Source of the DNA: Salinispora pacifica CNR114
GTDB lineage: Bacteria; Actinomycetota; Actinomycetes; Mycobacteriales; Micromonosporaceae
Direction: 5' to 3'
Assembly (NCBI RefSeq): GCF_000514775.1
Contig: NZ_AZWO01000008.1
Span: 1-64,000, forward strand
DNA: 64,000 bases
Position numbers and translations under genes: made by a program. Position 1 is the first letter of the stretch; each line of letters opens with the position of its first letter. Positions 34,643 to 45,162 of this stretch are shown here, piece after piece. Under the pieces are notes generated by a model. That model made no database searches and was not told where the DNA came from. It was given only the letters and a program-made list of their open reading frames with translations.

Positions 34643-37600
34643 ATGCTCACCGGACTCTTCGCCGCCGCCCTCGCCGACCCGGCCCTGGTTCGGGCCCGGG
34701 ACCTGGCACGATCCGGCGCGGCCCAGGTCGACGGGCTCGACCTGACCGCACCGCCGGCGCTGCGTCCGTTCGCGGTCGCCGCCGTGGCCGCCGACGAGCC
34801 GGTGGGGGGCGCGGGGCGCCCGGTGCTGGCGATCACCGCCACCACCCGGGAGGCGGACGACCTCGCCGCCGCGCTGGGCAGCCTGCTCCCCACCGACCAG
34901 GTGGCGGTCTTTCCGTCCTGGGAGACGTTGCCGCACGAGCGGCTCTCGCCGCGCTCCGACACCGTGGGCCGCCGGCTGGCGGTGCTCCGTCGTCTCGCCC
35001 ACCCCGACGCGACCGACGCACAGGGGCGCAGTGGCCCGCTGCGGGTGGTCGTCGCTCCCGTCCGATCCCTGCTGCAACCCCAGCTCAAGGGGCTGGGGGA
35101 CCTGGAGCCGGTGCGACTGTCCGCCGGTGACGAAGCGGACCTCGAAGAGGTGGCGCGCCGGCTCACCGACATGGCGTACGCGCGGGTGGACCTGGTCACC
35201 AAACGCGGTGAGTTCGCGGTGCGTGGCGGAATTCTCGATGTCTTCCCACCCACCGACGAACATCCGTCCCGGGTCGAGTTCTGGGGCGACGAGGTGGAGG
35301 AGATTCGTACCTTCGCCGTGGCCGACCAGCGCACCATCGAGCAGGTGGACCAACTCTGGGCCCCACCCTGCCGGGAGCTGCTGCTCACCCCGGCCGTCCG
35401 GAAGCGGGCCGCCGTGCTGGCGGCGGAGCACCCGGAGCTGGTGGAGATCCTCGATCAGCTGGCCGAGGGCATTCCGGTCGAGGGAATGGAGTCGCTCGCT
35501 CCGGCGCTGATCGGCGCCGACTCGATGGAGCTGCTGCTGGACACCATGGCCGCGGGGACCCACGTGCTGCTCTGCGACCCGGAGCGGATTCGTACCCGGG
35601 CGCACGACCTGGTGCGTACCTCGGCGGAGTTCCTCCAGGCGAGCTGGGCCGCGGCCGCGGTCGGCGGCGCCGCCCCGATCGACCTCGGCGCGGCCGCCTT
35701 CCGGACGCTCGCCGACGTCCGCGCGCGGGCCCGCGAGCTGCGGCAGCCGTGGTGGACGATCTCCCCGTTCGGGCTGGCCGAGCCGGCCCTCGCCCGCCAG
35801 CCGTGGGAGGACGAGCCGGACGGGGTCGACGTCACCCCCGACGACGCGATCGCGGTGACGGTCGCGGCCCAGCCCGCGCCGCTCTACCACGGCGAGACGG
35901 CGCGGGTGGTGGACGAACTGAAGCGTTGGGCCGGCGAGGGCTGGTCGGTCGCGTTGGTCTTCGCCGGGCACGGCCCGGCCCAGCGGGCCGTCGAGGTGCT
36001 GCACGACGCCGGGCTCGGCGCCCGCCTGGTGGACGAGGTGACCTCGGCGCCGGCGCCCGGCCAGATCCTGGTCAGCTGTGGGTCACTGACCGGTGGCTTC
36101 GTCGCCGAGGTACCCCGCTTCGTCCTGCTCACCGGGGACGACGTCACCGGCGGCCGGGGCGCGTCGACCCGGGACATGCGCAAGCTGCCGAGTCGGCGGC
36201 GCAACACCATCGACCCGTTGGAGCTGCGGGCCGGCGATCACGTGGTGCACGAGCAGCACGGCATCGGCCGGTACGTCGAGTTGGTGCAGCGCACCGTCAA
36301 CGGGGCCAGCCGGGAGTACCTGGTCATCGAGTACGCCCCGAGCAAGCGGGGCCAGCCGGGCGACCGGCTCTTCGTCCCCACCGACCAGCTCGACCAGCTC
36401 TCCCGGTACGTCGGCGGTGAGCAGCCGGCCCTGCACAAGATGGGCGGCTCGGACTGGCAGAAGTCGAAGGCCCGGGCCCGCAAGGCGGTCCGGGAGATCG
36501 CCGCGCAGCTGATCCAGCTCTACGCCGCCCGCAAGGCGTCCAGGGGGCACCCGTTCGGCCCGGACACCCCGTGGCAGCGGGAACTGGAGGACGCCTTCCC
36601 CTGGCAGGAGACGCCGGACCAGCTCGCCGCGATCGAAGAGGTCAAGCGGGACATGGAACAGACCGTCCCGATGGACCGGCTGATCTGTGGCGATGTCGGC
36701 TACGGCAAGACCGAGATCGCCGTCCGGGCGGCGTTCAAGGCGATCCAGGACGGTCGGCAGGTGGCGGTGCTGGTGCCCACCACCCTCCTGGTGCAGCAGC
36801 ACTACAACACCTTCGCCGACCGGATGAGTCAGTTCCCGGTGACGATTCGCCAGCTGTCCCGGTTCCAGACACCGAAGGAGGCCGAGCAGACCCTGGAGAT
36901 GGCCGGCGCCGGCACCGCCGACATCGTCATCGGTACCCACCGGCTGCTTCAGGCGTCCGCCCGGTTCCGCTCCCTGGGGCTGGTCATCGTGGACGAGGAG
37001 CAGCGCTTCGGCGTCGAGCACAAGGAGCACCTGAAGTCCGTGCGGGCCTCGGTTGACGTGCTGAGCATGTCAGCCACGCCGATTCCCCGGACCCTGGAGA
37101 TGGCGATCACCGGCATTCGGGAGATGTCCACCATCGCCACCCCACCGGAGGAGCGGCACCCGGTACTCACCGCGGTCGGGGCGTACGACGAGCGGCAGGT
37201 GGCCGCCGCCGTCCACCGTGAGCTGCTCCGGGACGGCCAGGTCTTCTACCTGCACAACCGGGTGGAGTCGATCGAGCGGGCGGCGCGGCGGCTGCGGGAG
37301 CTGGTGCCCGAGGCGCGGGTCGCGGTGGCGCACGGCCAGCTGGGTGAGGAGGCCCTGGAGCGGGTCATGGTCGGCTTCTGGGAGAAGGAGTTCGACGTCC
37401 TGGTCTGCACCACGATCGTCGAGTCCGGCATCGACATCCCGAACGCCAACACCCTGATCGTCGAGCGGGCCGACCTGCTCGGTCTGGCCCAGCTGCACCA
37501 GATCCGGGGCCGGGTCGGCCGGGGCCGGGAGCGGGCGTACGCGTACTTCCTCTATCCGTCGGACAAGCCGCTCACCGAGCACGCCCACGAGCGGTTGGCG

Positions 37601-38293
37601 ACCATCGCCCAGCACACCGAGCTGGGTGCCGGCATGTACGTGGCGATGAAGGATCTGGAGATCCGGGGCGCCGGCAACCTGCTCGGCGGCGAGCAGTCCG
37701 GCCACATCGAGGGCGTCGGCTTCGACCTGTACGTGCGGATGGTCGGGGAGGCGGTGCAGGCCTTCAAGGGGGAACGCCCGGAGGAGGAACCGGAGATCAA
37801 GGTCGATCTGCCGGTGGATGCCCACCTGCCGCACGACTACGTCGGGGTGGAGCGGCTGCGCCTGGAGATGTACCGCAAGCTCGCCGAGGCCCGGGACGAG
37901 GAGCGGCTGCGCGCGGTGGTCGCCGAACTGACCGACCGCTACGGCGAGCCGCCCGCCCCGGTGCAGAACCTGGTGGCGGTGGCCCGGTTCCGGCTGCTCG
38001 CCCGCCGGTACGGGCTCACCGACGTCAGCATGCAGGGTCGCAACATCCGGTACGGCCCGTTGCCGCTACCGGACTCGAAGCAGCTGCGGCTCAAGCGCTA
38101 CCACCCGGACGCGGTCTACAAGCAGGCGCTGGAACAGGTCAGTGTGCCCCGGCCGAGCACCCGGCGGGTCGGCGGCGAGCCGCTGCGCGACCAGGCGCTG
38201 CTGGAGTGGTGTGGGCAGCTCCTCGCCGACGTGCTCGGCCCGCCCCGGGAGCCGGCCGGTGCCGCCACCTCCACAGCGCACGGCGGGCGGTGA
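34643..38293 (+). CDS. mfd: Transcription-repair coupling factor
   Basis: 1216 residues. Removes RNA polymerase stalled at lesions and recruits UvrA. UvrB-like N-terminal domains (about 1-350) are followed by the polymerase-interacting domain (RAGDHVVHEQHGIGRY, about 525-600), helicase motifs with Walker A GDVGYGKTE (Lys689), DEEQ box and GRVGRGRERAYAY, and a C-terminal inhibitory domain ending near 1200. ATG 34643 agrees with the family start. Gene order mfd, (lipoprotein), mazG, lipoprotein, eno matches mycobacteria. Confidence 0.97.
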   Translation: MLTGLFAAALADPALVRARDLARSGAAQVDGLDLTAPPALRPFAVAAVAADEPVGGAGRPVLAITATTREADDLAAALGSLLPTDQVAVFPSWETLPHERLSPRSDTVGRRLAVLRRLAHPDATDAQGRSGPLRVVVAPVRSLLQPQLKGLGDLEPVRLSAGDEADLEEVARRLTDMAYARVDLVTKRGEFAVRGGILDVFPPTDEHPSRVEFWGDEVEEIRTFAVADQRTIEQVDQLWAPPCRELLLTPAVRKRAAVLAAEHPELVEILDQLAEGIPVEGMESLAPALIGADSMELLLDTMAAGTHVLLCDPERIRTRAHDLVRTSAEFLQASWAAAAVGGAAPIDLGAAAFRTLADVRARARELRQPWWTISPFGLAEPALARQPWEDEPDGVDVTPDDAIAVTVAAQPAPLYHGETARVVDELKRWAGEGWSVALVFAGHGPAQRAVEVLHDAGLGARLVDEVTSAPAPGQILVSCGSLTGGFVAEVPRFVLLTGDDVTGGRGASTRDMRKLPSRRRNTIDPLELRAGDHVVHEQHGIGRYVELVQRTVNGASREYLVIEYAPSKRGQPGDRLFVPTDQLDQLSRYVGGEQPALHKMGGSDWQKSKARARKAVREIAAQLIQLYAARKASRGHPFGPDTPWQRELEDAFPWQETPDQLAAIEEVKRDMEQTVPMDRLICGDVGYGKTEIAVRAAFKAIQDGRQVAVLVPTTLLVQQHYNTFADRMSQFPVTIRQLSRFQTPKEAEQTLEMAGAGTADIVIGTHRLLQASARFRSLGLVIVDEEQRFGVEHKEHLKSVRASVDVLSMSATPIPRTLEMAITGIREMSTIATPPEERHPVLTAVGAYDERQVAAAVHRELLRDGQVFYLHNRVESIERAARRLRELVPEARVAVAHGQLGEEALERVMVGFWEKEFDVLVCTTIVESGIDIPNANTLIVERADLLGLAQLHQIRGRVGRGRERAYAYFLYPSDKPLTEHAHERLATIAQHTELGAGMYVAMKDLEIRGAGNLLGGEQSGHIEGVGFDLYVRMVGEAVQAFKGERPEEEPEIKVDLPVDAHLPHDYVGVERLRLEMYRKLAEARDEERLRAVVAELTDRYGEPPAPVQNLVAVARFRLLARRYGLTDVSMQGRNIRYGPLPLPDSKQLRLKRYHPDAVYKQALEQVSVPRPSTRRVGGEPLRDQALLEWCGQLLADVLGPPREPAGAATSTAHGGR

Positions 38294-38372
38294 GCGGGCG
38301 CAGCTCCAGCCGGCAGCTGCGGGTCGTGGGGGGCGTCCGTTCCGGCGCCGCCGGCGTGAGAGAGTTGCCGCT

Positions 38373-39107
38373 ATGCGTGCTCGCCGTCTTGTCGCCGCCG
38401 CCAGCCTGGTGGTCGGCCTCGTCGCCCTCACCGGATGCCGTACCGAGCCGGGTGTCGCCGCGTACGTGGGTGACCAGCAGATCACCGAGGACACCGTGGA
38501 CAGCATCCTCGACGAGCTGCGGGACAGCCGCGCCGCGACGGAGGCGCCCGAGCTCGGTGGACCGGCCCCGGAGCTGCCGCCCCGGTCTCAGGTCGTCGGC
38601 GAGTTGGTACTGGGTCAGGTGTGTGACCAGGTCTCCGCTGATCAGGGCTACCAGCCGCGGGGGCGGATGGAGCCGGTCCAGCTCGCCGGCCAGCTCGGAC
38701 TCCCCCCGGAGTCGGAGTATGTGCAGCAGTTGGCCGCCCTCCACACCTGCCTCTCCGGGCTGCCGGTGGGCGAGCCGGCCGCGCCGACCGAGCAGGAGCT
38801 CGCGGAGGTGATCGCCGCAGGGCGGGCGGCCGGAGTGATTTCTCCGGACACTCCGGATGCCGAGATCGCCGGTCAACTCGACGTCCCCCAGCTGCGCAAC
38901 GCGCTGGTGAGTCGCCGGGCACTTGCTGAGGCTGCCGGGGAGCACGGTGTCACGGTCAATCCCCGCTACCGGCCGCTGGAGTTCCCGATCCTTAACTTCT
39001 CTTCCGAGGTCGCTGCGGTCAGCGTGCCCCTGGGTGAGCCCGGTTCGGACGCGGTCACCGACGTCTCCAGCCCGGAGCCGCCGACCGGGGCGCAGCAGCC
39101 GGCCTGA
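38373..39107 (+). CDS. SurA-N-like lipoprotein
   Basis: 244 residues. Signal peptide ending with lipobox LTGC. The mature part begins GVAAYVGDQQITEDTVDSIL, as in the N-terminal helical domain of SurA/PrsA-type chaperones. No parvulin (prolyl isomerase) domain is seen, and the tail is Pro/Ser-rich. Probably a periplasm-side chaperone or docking lipoprotein. ATG 38373; it ends 2 bases before mazG, so the two are one operon with mfd upstream (79-base gap). Confidence 0.8.
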   Translation: MRARRLVAAASLVVGLVALTGCRTEPGVAAYVGDQQITEDTVDSILDELRDSRAATEAPELGGPAPELPPRSQVVGELVLGQVCDQVSADQGYQPRGRMEPVQLAGQLGLPPESEYVQQLAALHTCLSGLPVGEPAAPTEQELAEVIAAGRAAGVISPDTPDAEIAGQLDVPQLRNALVSRRALAEAAGEHGVTVNPRYRPLEFPILNFSSEVAAVSVPLGEPGSDAVTDVSSPEPPTGAQQPA

Positions 39108-39109
39108 GC

Positions 39110-40087
39110 ATGACGACGCGGATCATTCTGCTCGTCACCTCGCCGCGGCTGCCGGCCGGGCTGCTCACCGCAGCCGCGTGGGACGTCGTACGCCAGCATC
39201 CCGTGCTGGCGGGGGCGGAGAGCGAGTTGACGGCGGCGCTCCGGGTCGCGGGCGCCGAGGTCACTGTCGTGGCCGGCCCGGCCACCCCGGCGTTGCTCGA
39301 CGCCGCCACCACCCGCGGCGGTGCGGTCTGGCTCGCCGGCCCGGCGGGTGACGAGTCACTCGCTCGGGAGCTGGGCCTGCGACTGGCCCGGGAGCCGGGA
39401 CTCGCCGAGTTGGAGCTGCTGTACGGATCATGGGACCCGCCCGGAGCGCGGCTGCTCGACGCGGTGGCGGTGCTGGACCGGCTCGCCTCGCCCGGGGGTG
39501 ACCCGTGGAAGCGGGCGCAGACCCACCGCAGCCTGGCCGGCTTCCTGTTGGAAGAGTGCTACGAGGCGTACGACGCGATCAGCGCCGGTGACACCGACGC
39601 GCTCCGCGAGGAGCTCGGGGACGTGCTGCTCCAGGTGGTGCTGCATGCCCGGCTCGCCGAGGAGTTACCCGAGGGCGAGCGGTGGAGCGTGGACGACGTG
39701 GCCGGCGGCCTGGTCGACAAGATGGTGCGGCGCAATCCGCACGTCTTCGCCGAGGAGCAGGCCGGCACCCTCGCCGAGATCGAGGAGAACTGGGAGCGGA
39801 TCAAGCGGGCGGAGAAGGCGCGTGACTCGGTGCTGGACGGCATCGCCCTGAGCCAGCCCGCCCTCGCCCTGGCCGCCAAGATCATTGATCGGGTCGCCCG
39901 GGTGCGGCTCGCCGTCGCGCCCCCGCCGCCGCAGTCGCAGGTCGACCCGGAGGCCCGGCTCGGCGCCGACCTGCTGGCCGCGGTGGCCGCCGCCCGCGCC
40001 TCCGGGCTGGATCCGGAGGCGGCCCTGCGCCGCGCCGCCCTCGCCCACGCCGAGGCCGTCCGCCGGGCCGAACGCGCTGGCAGTTGA
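39110..40087 (+). CDS. mazG: Nucleoside triphosphate pyrophosphohydrolase MazG
   Basis: 325 residues. Hydrolyses (d)NTPs to NMP and PPi, cleaning damaged nucleotides. The MazG core at about 135-240 carries the EExxE metal site EECYEAYDAI and ELGDVLLQVVLHARLAEE with its ExxD partner. The additional N-terminal region (1-115, IILLVTSPRLPAGLLTAAAW) is the extension typical of actinobacterial MazG. It overlaps no gene but begins 2 bases after the lipoprotein stop; convergent with the lipoprotein at 40100. Confidence 0.93.
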   Translation: MTTRIILLVTSPRLPAGLLTAAAWDVVRQHPVLAGAESELTAALRVAGAEVTVVAGPATPALLDAATTRGGAVWLAGPAGDESLARELGLRLAREPGLAELELLYGSWDPPGARLLDAVAVLDRLASPGGDPWKRAQTHRSLAGFLLEECYEAYDAISAGDTDALREELGDVLLQVVLHARLAEELPEGERWSVDDVAGGLVDKMVRRNPHVFAEEQAGTLAEIEENWERIKRAEKARDSVLDGIALSQPALALAAKIIDRVARVRLAVAPPPPQSQVDPEARLGADLLAAVAAARASGLDPEAALRRAALAHAEAVRRAERAGS

Positions 40088-40099
40088 GGTTGGTCGGGG

Positions 40100-40795
40100 T
40101 CAGGTTCCCGGGCTCGTCGAACGGTCGACCACGTCGGCCTCCGTCGGCAATTCGAACATCGGGCCGTCCGCGGTCTCCCGGTAGCTGGTCAGCGTCACAC
40201 TGACCGGTTCGCCGTCCAGGTGACCGACGAAGCTGCCCAGCGCCCCCTCGGCGGTGAAGCAGCCGGTGAGGTCGCCGTCCGACCGGCCTACTTCGACGCA
40301 GGTCGCCGGCCGCCCGGCCAGCGTGGTGTCGCTGCGGGTGATGCTGGACTCCGGATCCAGGGCGGCAGCGGTCAGTAGCTCCAGCACCGCTGGCGGGGTG
40401 ATCAGCCCCTGCCTCTCGGCGGCGGCGAAGACGGCCACTGCCGGCTTGTCCGGCTTGTCCGGCGGCGGTGTGATCGTGCAGGCCGTCCGCCCGTCGGCGG
40501 TCTCGCACCGGGTGGTCGCCTCCTCGGTGGCGGTCAGTTGGCCGGCCGTCCAGTGGTAGGTGGCGCGGGCCGGCTCCTGGTCCTGCGCGATGGTCGCGGT
40601 CTGCCCGGACGCGAGCCGGTAGTCGGCCGTGTAGGTCCGGATCAGCGACCCGTCCAGCCGGTTGGCGAGGTCGTTGACCAGATCGGCGTGGCTGATGGTC
40701 TGGCCGGCCTCTCCGAGGCTTTGACAACCGGTGACGGTGAGCGACGCGATGGCGGCAGCGGCGAGCAGCCGGAGCGGGGTCGAGATGGCGGACAT
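40100..40795 (-). CDS. Hypothetical lipoprotein, 231 aa
   Basis: Signal peptide (1-23, LRLLAAAAIASLTVTGC) with lipobox VTGC, then an outer domain of about 200 residues with one Cys pair (TTRCETADGRTACTI) and another (TCVEVGRSDGDLTGCF). No family recognised. ATG 40795 is chosen because the signal peptide starts there; the open frame upstream to 41023 is Arg-rich and overlaps the eno promoter. The minus-strand TATTCT at 40856-40861 could be its -10. Confidence 0.72.
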   Translation of the reverse strand: MSAISTPLRLLAAAAIASLTVTGCQSLGEAGQTISHADLVNDLANRLDGSLIRTYTADYRLASGQTATIAQDQEPARATYHWTAGQLTATEEATTRCETADGRTACTITPPPDKPDKPAVAVFAAAERQGLITPPAVLELLTAAALDPESSITRSDTTLAGRPATCVEVGRSDGDLTGCFTAEGALGSFVGHLDGEPVSVTLTSYRETADGPMFELPTEADVVDRSTSPGT

Positions 40796-42322
<1,527 letters not shown>

Positions 42323-42354
42323 CAGACGCGCAACCTTCGGGGGAGGGGCAGGGG

Positions 42355-42978
42355 ATGCAGCAGCGCCGCATGCCGGGCGGACAGCGTCCGGCCCGCCGGC
42401 CCGGTCAGGCCGGCCGGTCGGGCGGTGCCCGGCCGGTTCGTACCGGCGGCGTCCGCGCCGAGTCGCGGGCGACCGCCGGCCGCGCCCCGGGCGTGGTCCG
42501 GGGCGCCGACGGAGCCCGTTCGGCGAACCGGCCCGCCGCGCGGCGGTCGGCCTCCGGCAGTGCGGTGAAGCGGCTCTCCGCCCCCCGCCCCCGACGGGGC
42601 ACCGGGCGGGCGACCGTGCTGGTCGCGGTGCTGATCGCCCTTGCGCTCGGCTACACCTATCCGGTGCGGGTCTACCTCGACCAGCAGACGGACATCGCCC
42701 GGATGGAGGCCGCCCAGACAGCGCAGCGGGCGGAGATCGAGAGGCTTGCCGCCGAGGCTGCGAAGTGGCAGGACCCGAAGTACATCGCGGCCAAGGCCCG
42801 GGAACGCTTCTTCATGGGCCGTGAAGGCGAGCAACTGTTGATCGTGCTCCCCAAACCGGGAGTGGCCGAGTCGGCGGATCAGCCCGCTGGTCCGGACGGT
42901 CTGGCCGGGGCCGATCGGTGGTACGACACACTGTGGTCGAGCGTGACGGCCGCGGATCAGGAACGGTCCGGCGAGTGA
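42355..42978 (+). CDS. FtsB/DivIC-type septum formation initiator
   Basis: 207 residues. A long Arg/Pro/Gly-rich disordered cytoplasmic tail (1-80), one membrane helix (about 82-103), then a short coiled coil (IARMEAAQTAQRAEIERLAAE) and the conserved motif KYIAAKARERFFMGREGEQ. FtsB-like proteins bridge early and late divisome proteins. Starts 32 bases after eno. The basic N-tail is typical of actinobacterial members. Confidence 0.88.
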   Translation: MQQRRMPGGQRPARRPGQAGRSGGARPVRTGGVRAESRATAGRAPGVVRGADGARSANRPAARRSASGSAVKRLSAPRPRRGTGRATVLVAVLIALALGYTYPVRVYLDQQTDIARMEAAQTAQRAEIERLAAEAAKWQDPKYIAAKARERFFMGREGEQLLIVLPKPGVAESADQPAGPDGLAGADRWYDTLWSSVTAADQERSGE

Positions 42979-43006
42979 GTGCCGGCACCGAACCAGGAAG
43001 GACACC

Positions 43007-43564
43007 GTGACAGTCGTACCACCGCAGGAGCCGGCGGCATCCTCCGTGCCGCTGCCGCGACGCGAGCCAGCCACCCCCGCCGACCTGGCCGCGGTGGCGG
43101 GACAGCTCGGCCGTCCGCCCCGGGACACCCGGGCGGTGGCCCACCGCTGTCCGTGCGGCATGCCCGATGTGGTGGAGACGACACCGCGGCTCGCCGACGG
43201 CACGCCCTTCCCGACGCTCTTCTACCTGACCTGTCCCCGGGCGACGGCGGCCTGTAGCCGGCTGGAGTCCGCCGGGCTGATGAAGGAGATGGCCGACCGG
43301 CTCGCGGCGGATCCGGAGTTGGCAGCGCGCTATCGTGCCGCGCACGAGGACTACCTCCAGCGTCGGGAGGCGATCGGTCACGTGCCGGAGATCGCCGGAA
43401 TCTCCGCCGGTGGGATGCCGGATCGGGTCAAGTGCCTGCACGTGCACCTCGGGCATGCGCTCGCCGCCGGTCCCGGTGTCAACCCTTTCGGGGACGAGGT
43501 GTTGCGGCTGATCGAGCCGTGGTGGGCGGGGGGACCATGCGTGGCCACGCCAGCGGACGAGTGA
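43007..43564 (+). CDS. DUF501 protein
   Basis: 185 residues. Conserved parts are AVAHRCPCGMPDVVETTPRL, FPTLFYLTCPRATAACSRLES and GISAGGMPDRVKCLHVHLGHALA, with several Cys and His suggesting a metal or redox site. No function is known for DUF501. The gene follows the FtsB homologue in many Actinobacteria. GTG 43007 has an AGGAAGG ribosome binding site. The N-terminal 40 residues are variable and Pro/Ala-rich. Confidence 0.88.
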   Translation: MTVVPPQEPAASSVPLPRREPATPADLAAVAGQLGRPPRDTRAVAHRCPCGMPDVVETTPRLADGTPFPTLFYLTCPRATAACSRLESAGLMKEMADRLAADPELAARYRAAHEDYLQRREAIGHVPEIAGISAGGMPDRVKCLHVHLGHALAAGPGVNPFGDEVLRLIEPWWAGGPCVATPADE

Positions 43565-43565
43565 G

Positions 43566-44078
43566 ATGACCGCTGCCGGCGGACCCGTGGTCCGTCGAGC
43601 CCGGACGGCGGACATTCGGGGGATCCGGCGGCTGATCGACACGTACACCGACGGCCGGCGGTTACTCAGCAAGGCGACCGTGACCCTGTACGAGCACGTG
43701 CAGGAGTTCCGGGTCGCGGTGACACCCACCGGGGACGTGGTCGGCTGTGGTGCCCTGCACGTCATGTGGGAGGACCTGGCGGAGATTCGGACGGTGGCGG
43801 TCCACCCGAGCTGTCGGGGTGGCGGGATCGGGCACCGGATCGTGGGCGGCCTGATCGACGATGCCCGGGAGTTGGGCGTGGCTCGGATCTTCGTGCTCAC
43901 CTTTGAGACTCGCTTCTTCGGTCAGTTCGGGTTTACCGAGATCGACGGGGCGCCGGTGCCCCACCCGGTCTACGAACAGCTGCTGCGCTCGTACGACGAG
44001 GGGGTCGCGGAGTTTCTCGACCTGGAGCGGGTCAAGCCAAACACGCTCGGCAACACGCGAATGCTGCTGCGGCTCTGA
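43566..44078 (+). CDS. Amino-acid N-acetyltransferase (ArgA-type GNAT)
   Basis: 170 residues. GNAT fold: acetyl-CoA loop HPSCRGGGIGHRIVGGL at about 79-95; VRRARTADIRGIRRLIDTY at the start and TFETRFFGQFGFTEID in the second half, as in the stand-alone glutamate N-acetyltransferase of Mycobacterium (Rv2747 type) that starts arginine biosynthesis. It begins 1 base after the DUF501 stop, so it is coupled to that operon; no arg gene is near. Substrate is inferred from similarity. Confidence 0.83.
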   Translation: MTAAGGPVVRRARTADIRGIRRLIDTYTDGRRLLSKATVTLYEHVQEFRVAVTPTGDVVGCGALHVMWEDLAEIRTVAVHPSCRGGGIGHRIVGGLIDDARELGVARIFVLTFETRFFGQFGFTEIDGAPVPHPVYEQLLRSYDEGVAEFLDLERVKPNTLGNTRMLLRL

Positions 44079-44098
44079 GCGGGCCGTCCGGCCTGCCG

Positions 44099-44104
44099 TA
44101 GGGT
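44099..44104 (+). promoter_or_regulatory. -10 element TAGGGT before ppx, leaderless
   Basis: TAGGGT followed by 7 bases and GTG 44112, giving an internal promoter after the DUF501/ArgA genes. Confidence 0.5.
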
Positions 44105-44111
44105 TGCGGGC

Positions 44112-45053
44112 GTGACGACGCGTGTGGCCGCCATCGACTGCGGGACCAACTCGATTCGCCTGCTGGTCGCCGAGCTGCCGGATCCGGGCGCCGGAGCGAG
44201 CGCACCGTTGGTTGAGCTGAGCCGTCGACTGGAGACCGTTCGACTGGGCCAGGGCGTTGACCGCACCGGTCGGCTGGCCCCGGAGGCGATCGAGCGGACC
44301 CGGGTGGCGCTGGCGGAGTACGCCGCCGAGATCGAGAAGTTGGGCGTCGACCGGGTGCGGATGTGTGCCACGTCGGCCTCCCGGGATGCGGAGAACGCCG
44401 CCGACTTCCGCGACATGGTGGAGCGGACGCTGGGGGTTGCCCCGGAGGTGGTGACTGGTCAGGAGGAGGCGCGGCTTTCGTTCACCGGGGCAGTTCGTGG
44501 CCTGCCCGACTCGACCCGGGAGCCGTACCTGGTGGTCGACATCGGCGGCGGTTCGACGGAGTTCGTCGTGGGCACCAGCAGCGGTGGTGTGACGGCAGCG
44601 ATCTCGGTGGACATTGGTTGTGTCCGGATGACCGAGCGGCATCTGCAGGGTGACCCACCGGATCCGGCCGAGATCAGGGCGGCCGAGGCGGACATCGTGG
44701 CTGCCGTGGACCAGGCGCTCGATGCGGTGCCCGGTCGGGAGGCCGCCACGCTGATCGGGCTCGCTGGCTCCGTCACCACGGTGGTCGCGATCGCCGAGGG
44801 GCTGACCGGGTACGACCCGCAGCGTATCCACCACGCCCGGGTGTCGGATCGGGCGGTGGCGGCGGTGACGGCTGATCTGCTGGTGGCGACCCGGGCGCAG
44901 CGGCTGGCGATTCCGGTGATGCATCCGGGTCGGGCTGACGTGATCGCGGCGGGTGCCCTGGTGCTTCGCGTGATTATGGAGCGTTCGGGCAAGGACTTCG
45001 TGGTCGCCTCCGAGCACGACATTCTGGACGGCATCGCCTACAGCCTCCGGTAG
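44112..45053 (+). CDS. ppx: Exopolyphosphatase / pppGpp phosphatase family protein
   Basis: 313 residues. N-terminal VAAIDCGTNSIRLLVAE and VDIGGGSTEFVV at about 142-153 are the two phosphate-binding motifs of the ASKHA Ppx/GppA fold; CATSASRDAENA and SVDIGCVRMTERHL are also conserved. Length corresponds to the short, two-domain actinobacterial form (Rv1026 type) without the C-terminal HD part. It may act on polyphosphate or pppGpp. A leaderless promoter is suggested by TAGGGT at 44099. Confidence 0.9.
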   Translation: MTTRVAAIDCGTNSIRLLVAELPDPGAGASAPLVELSRRLETVRLGQGVDRTGRLAPEAIERTRVALAEYAAEIEKLGVDRVRMCATSASRDAENAADFRDMVERTLGVAPEVVTGQEEARLSFTGAVRGLPDSTREPYLVVDIGGGSTEFVVGTSSGGVTAAISVDIGCVRMTERHLQGDPPDPAEIRAAEADIVAAVDQALDAVPGREAATLIGLAGSVTTVVAIAEGLTGYDPQRIHHARVSDRAVAAVTADLLVATRAQRLAIPVMHPGRADVIAAGALVLRVIMERSGKDFVVASEHDILDGIAYSLR

Positions 45054-45162
45054 GAGCGGCACCGACCCTTCCCGTCGCAATATGACCGAACCAGCTCAAT
45101 TTTCGGGTGGTTTGGATAGGCTGAGACTGTTTCATGATCGGCCGATCGTGGTGAGGGGAGGC

